Of a stretch of 64,000 nucleotides of DNA, positions 59,533-64,000 are shown piece after piece (within the stretch, counting starts at the first letter, position 1; every line of letters starts with the position of its first letter). The notes below the pieces were generated by a model. The model was not told the origin of the DNA. It worked only from the letters and a program-made list of their open reading frames with translations, and made no database searches. The stretch is taken from assembly GCA_020630065.1 (NCBI GenBank), contig JAHDCC010000002.1:113646-177645 (forward strand). The letters are read 5' to 3'. The translations under genes and the position numbers were made by a program. The stretch is from Acidimicrobiales bacterium. GTDB lineage: Bacteria > Actinomycetota > Acidimicrobiia > Acidimicrobiales > SZUA-35.

Positions 59533-60306
59533 ATGAGCCAAACACCACTTCTAGAAGTGTCAAAAGTAAACAAACGTTTCGGGCCAGTCCATGTTCTCCA
59601 CGACGTCGATTTAAAGATGTACCCCGGAACTGTGACCGCCCTTATCGGGGATAATGGTGCAGGAAAATCGACGCTGGTCAAAAGTATTGCTGGCATCCAC
59701 CCAATCGACTCCGGGACCATCACATTCGATGGTGAAGCGGTGACGATCGACAATCCGAAGGACGCTTCCGCCCTCGGAATCGAAGTGGTGTATCAAGATC
59801 TAGCACTCTGCGAAAACCTCGACATCGTACAGAATCTTTTCTTAGGACGCGAACTTACCGAACGCGGGTTGCTAGACGAAAAAACTATGGAGCAGCGAAC
59901 TAGGGAAACGCTGGCAAGTCTTTCGGTGCGAACGATAAAGAGCGTTCGCCAACGGGTCTCGTCGCTGTCCGGCGGGCAGCGTCAGACAGTGGCGATAGCA
60001 AAAGCAGTGCTGTGGGATTCCAAAGTCGTCATCTTAGACGAACCCACCGCCGCCCTTGGAGTCGCCCAAACCGAACAAGTAAACAAACTGGTTCGACGTT
60101 TGGCCGAAAAGGGTATAGCCGTCGGACTGATTAGCCACAACATGAACGACGTTATCGCCGTGTCGGACCGTGTGGCCGTCATGTATTTAGGACGTATGGC
60201 CGCAGACATCGAAGTAACCGAAACAACGTCTAATGAACAACTCGTCGAACTGATCACTTCGGGACGGTCAGGCGACGTAGGGATACAAGAAGAGGTGAAC
60301 CAATGA
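59533..60306 (+). CDS. xylG: Sugar ABC transporter ATPase, single domain (XylG/FrcA-like)
   Basis: A 257-residue ATPase with Walker A GDNGAGKSTLVK, signature LSGGQRQTVAIAKAV and Walker B VVILDEPTAALGVAQTEQV. It has one ABC domain, whereas E. coli XylG and the RbsA-like protein at 33738 have two, so it should work as a homodimer, like FrcA of the fructose importer. The xylH ATG overlaps its stop by 4 bp. Confidence 0.92.
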   Translation: MSQTPLLEVSKVNKRFGPVHVLHDVDLKMYPGTVTALIGDNGAGKSTLVKSIAGIHPIDSGTITFDGEAVTIDNPKDASALGIEVVYQDLALCENLDIVQNLFLGRELTERGLLDEKTMEQRTRETLASLSVRTIKSVRQRVSSLSGGQRQTVAIAKAVLWDSKVVILDEPTAALGVAQTEQVNKLVRRLAEKGIAVGLISHNMNDVIAVSDRVAVMYLGRMAADIEVTETTSNEQLVELITSGRSGDVGIQEEVNQ

Positions 60307-61592
60307 ACGAAAACGCAACGCCCAACGACGCAGGTTTCGCACTGACCGATTTCGCTCTTGACGGAGCAAAAGTCGACTTCAAGACTGCTATATCGGATCG
60401 GGTATCAGAACTTCGAGCCGGTGACCTCGGTTCGCTGCCAGCGATTCTGGCGATAGCCGTCCTCGTCACAATCTTCGGCTTGGTCAACCCTTCCAGTTTT
60501 TTAACCCTGTTGAACTTTGCAAACTTTTTAGAGCAAGCATCAGGTGTAATCGTCATAGCTATGGCAGTGTCTTTCACTCTGTTGCTGGGTGAAATCGACC
60601 TCGCTGCCGGATTCACTGCGGGTGTCTCAGCAGCCGTACTGGCAACTCGACTGCAGGAATGGCCTTTGGTGCCATCGGTGCTTCTAGCTGCAACGGTAGC
60701 GGTCATCCTTGGTACCTTCACCGGCTACATGGTCGCCAAAGTAGGCATACCTTCCTTTGTCGTCACTCTTGCCAACGTATTGTTGTTCCAGGGCATCTTG
60801 TTACTTCTGGTTCGCGACGGTGGAAGTGTTCGAATCTCAGATCCATTGGTGAAAGGTCTGGTTGGGGGTACTCTCAGTCCGATTCTGTCCTGGCTGGTCT
60901 CATTGGTCGGCCTAGCCCTCTACGCCTATGTGATGATACGCAAACAGCGAAACTCCCACGGGGCGATTCCACGTTCGGTCGCCGCTATTAAAGTCGGAGC
61001 GGCGGCGGTGGCCCTCATCGTTGTCACCACGATGCTGAATACGAATCGAGCATTTGGGCGAGCTCCAGAACCAATCCAAGGCCTACCCACCGTAGTCCCC
61101 ATCATAGCGATCATCCTGTTCCTCCTGAACGTGTTGCTCACAAGAACTAAATATGGACGCCATCTCTATGCTGTCGGCGGAAACCCTGAGGCTGCGAGAC
61201 GAGCTGGCATTAACGTAGCTTCACTCCGGCTCTCAGCCTTCGCCATCTGCGGTCTTCTGGCAGGTATCGGTGGAGCGTTCTTAGCATCACGGGTAAATTC
61301 GGTAGACCCCAATACCGGCGCCAACGACACGCTGCTTTTGGCTGTAGGAGCAGCGGTCATAGGCGGCACATCATTATTCGGGGGACAGGGCAGAATGCTC
61401 AATGCCGTCCTCGGTGGGTTCGTGCTCGCTCTCATCCCAAACGGCCTGACGCTCATCGGGAAACAGGTTTTACCCCTATGGGGTGAAATCGACTTTGGAA
61501 GTTCAGGTATCAAATTTATTTGCGCCGGCGCGGCGTTGCTAATTGCATCGTCAGTCGACGCCTTAAGTCGAAGTCAAGGACAAGTGAGATAG
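60303..61592 (+). CDS. xylH: Xylose ABC transporter permease XylH-like
   Basis: A 429-residue permease with ten or more hydrophobic segments and an N-terminal cytoplasmic part of about 45 residues. The family motif reads GEIDLAAGFTAG (GGIDLSVG in RbsC), and the ATPase-contact loop is AVGGNPEAARRAGIN. A larger central region (about 200-260), absent from the 323-residue permease at 31515, is typical of XylH. xylA starts 2 bp after its stop. Confidence 0.93.
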   Translation: MNENATPNDAGFALTDFALDGAKVDFKTAISDRVSELRAGDLGSLPAILAIAVLVTIFGLVNPSSFLTLLNFANFLEQASGVIVIAMAVSFTLLLGEIDLAAGFTAGVSAAVLATRLQEWPLVPSVLLAATVAVILGTFTGYMVAKVGIPSFVVTLANVLLFQGILLLLVRDGGSVRISDPLVKGLVGGTLSPILSWLVSLVGLALYAYVMIRKQRNSHGAIPRSVAAIKVGAAAVALIVVTTMLNTNRAFGRAPEPIQGLPTVVPIIAIILFLLNVLLTRTKYGRHLYAVGGNPEAARRAGINVASLRLSAFAICGLLAGIGGAFLASRVNSVDPNTGANDTLLLAVGAAVIGGTSLFGGQGRMLNAVLGGFVLALIPNGLTLIGKQVLPLWGEIDFGSSGIKFICAGAALLIASSVDALSRSQGQVR

Positions 61593-61594
61593 AT

Positions 61595-62923
61595 ATGAAT
61601 GACTTTTTTTCTTCGGTTACCCAGCCGATTCCGTTTGAGGGCCCAGAATCCGAGAACCCGTTGGCGTTCCGTTGGTATGACGCCGATCGTTTGGTCGCTG
61701 GGAAACCTATGCGGGATCATCTTCGGTTCGCTGTTTGTTATTGGCATAGCTTTGCCTGGGACGGGTTCGACATTTTTGGTCAGGGAACTCTAGATAGGCC
61801 ATGGATTGGTTCTGGTGGTGACGCCATGGACGCAGCCAAAATGAAGATGGCGGCTGCGTTTGAATTCTTCGAAAAACTAGGGACGCCGTTCTATTGCTTC
61901 CACGATGTCGACATAGCGCCGCCCGGCGACACCTTAGCCGAGACAGCTAGAAATCTCGACGAAATGGCGACACTAGCACTCAGCTACCAAGAGTCGACGG
62001 GTGTCGAGTTGCTTTGGGGCACCGCAAATCTGTTCTCCGAAAAAAAGTATATGGCTGGGGCTGCCACCAACCCGGACCCGGAAGTATTCGCTCACGCAGC
62101 TGGCCAGATATGCCACGCCCTCGAAACCACACATCGTCTCGGTGGACACAACTATGTTATGTGGGGAGGTCGAGAAGGTTACGAAACTCTTTTAAACACC
62201 GACTATCAACAAGAGCGAGAACAGCTTGGACGGATGCTGGCATTGGTCGTTGAACATAAACACAAGATCGGTTTTGATGGGCCAATACTTTTAGAACCGA
62301 AACCGTTCGAGCCCACCAAACACCAGTACGACTTCGACGTCGCTGCCTGCGACGCGTTCTTGCAACGCTACGACTTAGTCGATGACGTGAAGCTCAACAT
62401 CGAAGTTAACCACGCAACCCTTTCCGGCCACGACTTCGACCACGAGATAGCGGCAGCGTTTGCGTCAAACCTGTTTGGCAGCATCGACGCCAATGCGGGC
62501 GATGACCGACTCGGATGGGATGTTGATCGATTTCCCGTTTCGGTGGAGCAGATGAGTCTTGGCATGTATCAAATCTTGCGTAACGGGGGCTTCACTACCG
62601 GTGGCCTGAACTTTGACTCTAAACTACGACGCCAATCGATCGACCGAGAAGACCTGTTCTACGGTCACATCGGTGGCATGGATGTCATGGCTAGAAGCCT
62701 ATTGATCGCCGCTGAATTACTGGCTGATGGCGTGGTGGAGGATGTCCTCAAGAGCCGTTACCAGAGCTGGACTAACCCGCTTGGTCAGGGGATCCTTGGC
62801 GGCTCAGAAACGTTGGAATCACTTCGCCTGCATGCTTCTGAAAATGACTACGTAGCCCCCGCTTCGGGCCAACAAGAACATCTTGAAAACGTTGTACGTC
62901 GATATATCGAACAGGTTCGTTAA
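61595..62923 (+). CDS. xylA: Xylose isomerase, class II
   Basis: XylA converts D-xylose to D-xylulose using two divalent metals. At 442 residues it matches the longer class II. Catalytic residues are recognisable: His in YCFHDVD (about residue 100), Glu in LLEPKP (about 232), Lys in EPTKHQYD, and the later metal acids in IDANAGDDRLGWDVDRFP. WDGFDIFGQGTL and NFDSKLRRQSID are conserved. ATG at 61595 follows xylH by 2 bp; an upstream in-frame extension overlaps xylH. Confidence 0.97.
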   Translation: MNDFFSSVTQPIPFEGPESENPLAFRWYDADRLVAGKPMRDHLRFAVCYWHSFAWDGFDIFGQGTLDRPWIGSGGDAMDAAKMKMAAAFEFFEKLGTPFYCFHDVDIAPPGDTLAETARNLDEMATLALSYQESTGVELLWGTANLFSEKKYMAGAATNPDPEVFAHAAGQICHALETTHRLGGHNYVMWGGREGYETLLNTDYQQEREQLGRMLALVVEHKHKIGFDGPILLEPKPFEPTKHQYDFDVAACDAFLQRYDLVDDVKLNIEVNHATLSGHDFDHEIAAAFASNLFGSIDANAGDDRLGWDVDRFPVSVEQMSLGMYQILRNGGFTTGGLNFDSKLRRQSIDREDLFYGHIGGMDVMARSLLIAAELLADGVVEDVLKSRYQSWTNPLGQGILGGSETLESLRLHASENDYVAPASGQQEHLENVVRRYIEQVR

Positions 62924-64000
62924 TGGTGTTGGTGCTTGGAGTAGATTCTTCAACTCAATCGACTAAAGTCCAGGTCCGCGACGTCGAGTCGGGCAAGATA
63001 CTCGGATCGGGTTCGGCCTCCCATCCAGCGACAACACCTCCCGTGTCCGAACAGGACCCGAACTCATGGTGGGTTGCTCTGGCTGAAGCTGTTGCTCAAC
63101 TCGACCCATCGCTGCGATCCGAGGTTGTTGCTATGGCCGTGGCCGGTCAACAACACGGCCTGGTTCTGATAGACGGTGACAACAAATCGGTTCGACCGGC
63201 AAAACTATGGAACGACACCACCTCAGCCCCAGACGCCGAACACCTGCTCGCTAGACTGGCGCCCGAGGTGTGGGCTAACAAATGTGGCAGTGTGCCTGGA
63301 GCCAGTTTTACCATCTCGAAGTTGGCATGGATTGTTCGATCCGAACCGGAGACACTCAACCGGGTCGATAAAGTCATGCTTCCTCACGACTACTTGACAT
63401 GGCGTTTAACAGGCCGGCATGTAACCGATCGAGGCGACGCGTCGGGTACCGGTTGGTTCGACCCCGTAGCCAACACCTATCGAACCGAACTATTAGGCTG
63501 TGTGGTCGACGATCCGTCGGCCTGGCTCAATCGACTCCCCGCCTTGGTCGATCACAACTCTGCAGTTGGAGAGCTGCGTTCACCAGCGGCCGCCGAGCTA
63601 GGCCTAAACAAATCGGTCCTAGTAGGGGTCGGCACCGGCGACAATATGGCTGGTGCAATTGGGTTAGGTTTAGAACCCGGCGACGTGGCAATGTCACTTG
63701 GTACATCGGGAACCGTCTACTCCGTATCGGAGCGCCCGGTGAACGATCCATCAGGTTTAGTAGCAGGCTTTGCTGACGCGAATGGTCTGTACCAACCGCT
63801 GGTCTGTACCTTAAACGCCACCCGTGTGACCGATAGTGTGGCACGATGGTTAGGCACCGACGCCGTAGGTTTGGGGGATTTGGCGTTATCGGCAGAACCG
63901 GGTTCCGAAAGCCCCGTGCTGATCCCATTCTTCGATGGTGAACGAACCCCGAACTTGCCGCACGCTTCCGGTGAAATGTTTGGTCTGCGGACTAACACAT
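62923..64000 (+). CDS. xylB: Xylulokinase, N-terminal part (3' end outside window)
   Basis: The frame opens at the ATG overlapping the xylA stop by 1 bp and remains open to the last base. The 359 visible residues are an FGGY-family kinase: LVLGVDSSTQSTKVQVRDV (ATP-binding phosphate loop), AVAGQQHGLVLID, KLWNDTTSAPDAE, GVGTGDNMAGAIG and SLGTSGTVYSV. XylB phosphorylates D-xylulose to xylulose 5-phosphate, which enters the pentose phosphate pathway. The full length should be about 480 residues. Confidence 0.95.
   Translation, partial: MVLVLGVDSSTQSTKVQVRDVESGKILGSGSASHPATTPPVSEQDPNSWWVALAEAVAQLDPSLRSEVVAMAVAGQQHGLVLIDGDNKSVRPAKLWNDTTSAPDAEHLLARLAPEVWANKCGSVPGASFTISKLAWIVRSEPETLNRVDKVMLPHDYLTWRLTGRHVTDRGDASGTGWFDPVANTYRTELLGCVVDDPSAWLNRLPALVDHNSAVGELRSPAAAELGLNKSVLVGVGTGDNMAGAIGLGLEPGDVAMSLGTSGTVYSVSERPVNDPSGLVAGFADANGLYQPLVCTLNATRVTDSVARWLGTDAVGLGDLALSAEPGSESPVLIPFFDGERTPNLPHASGEMFGLRTNT

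Noticed and set aside
1-64000. tRNA, rRNA, CRISPR arrays, insertion sequences, integrase or phage genes
   Set aside because: Looked for T-loop-like GGTTCGAATCC boxes, regular spaced repeats, transposase or integrase motifs and terminal inverted repeats; none was convincing by eye.

Overview
The window is one continuous stretch of an actinobacterial chromosome, most likely from the class Acidimicrobiia or a close relative. The basis is gene order: smc..ftsY-ffh-rpsP-KH-rimM-trmD-rplS-DUF2469-yraN-comM-dprA-whiG-rpsB-tsf-pyrH-frr-cdsA-dxr-rseP-ispG and rimP-nusA-ylxR-infB-rbfA-truB-ribF is a typical actinobacterial housekeeping order. A WhiG-type sigma factor, a DUF2469 protein, the short Zn-ribbon 'HWHxxCW' protein, frequent GTG/TTG starts and moderate G+C agree with this. 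The placement is inference; no rRNA or marker phylogeny is available in the window.

Layout. 1-7.8 kb: the 3' end of smc, then a leftward MoxR-DUF58-VWA module and a rightward membrane-anchored HtrA protease and a lipoprotein. 7.9-15.2 kb: SRP receptor and SRP GTPase, ribosomal proteins S16 and L19, ribosome and tRNA maturation factors, and YraN. 15.2-20.2 kb: small membrane and zinc-ribbon proteins, a lipoprotein cytochrome c, ComM and DprA (DNA uptake and processing), and WhiG. 20.4-29.3 kb: S2, EF-Ts, UMP kinase, RRF, then CDP-diglyceride synthase, DXR, site-2 protease and IspG. 29.4-46.8 kb: an accessory catabolic island. 47.2-54.8 kb: the nusA-infB-ribF cluster. 54.8-64 kb: an MFS transporter and a complete-looking D-xylose regulon (mutarotase, ROK repressor, XylFGH importer, XylA, and XylB cut by the window end).

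The accessory island has two parts. The first (29.4-36.9 kb) is a sugar or sugar-acid system: an SDR dehydrogenase and a sugar-phosphate isomerase/epimerase-like TIM barrel face a ribose-type ABC importer, a cyclase-family hydrolase and a FadR-type GntR regulator. Its substrate is unknown. The second (37.0-45.5 kb) is the most interesting part. It is one tightly packed unit: a long leader, a urea/amide-type importer (UrtA-like lipoprotein, UrtB-like permease, a UrtC-UrtD fusion, UrtE), a 73-residue AtzG/GatC-like protein, an amidase-signature hydrolase, a cytoplasmic AmiC-like amide sensor and an AmiR-like ANTAR antiterminator. The leader holds a strong -35 element and an 11-nt direct repeat whose copies fold into small hexaloop hairpins. 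This suggests amide-induced antitermination feeding back on the first gene.

Two regulatory patterns recur. Each of the three importers has a strong hairpin without a U-tract directly after its substrate-binding-protein gene, consistent with differential mRNA stability. The xylose promoter carries a perfect 13-bp-arm palindrome overlapping its -10 region, beside a divergent ROK repressor gene. No tRNA, rRNA, CRISPR array, transposase or integrase gene was seen.
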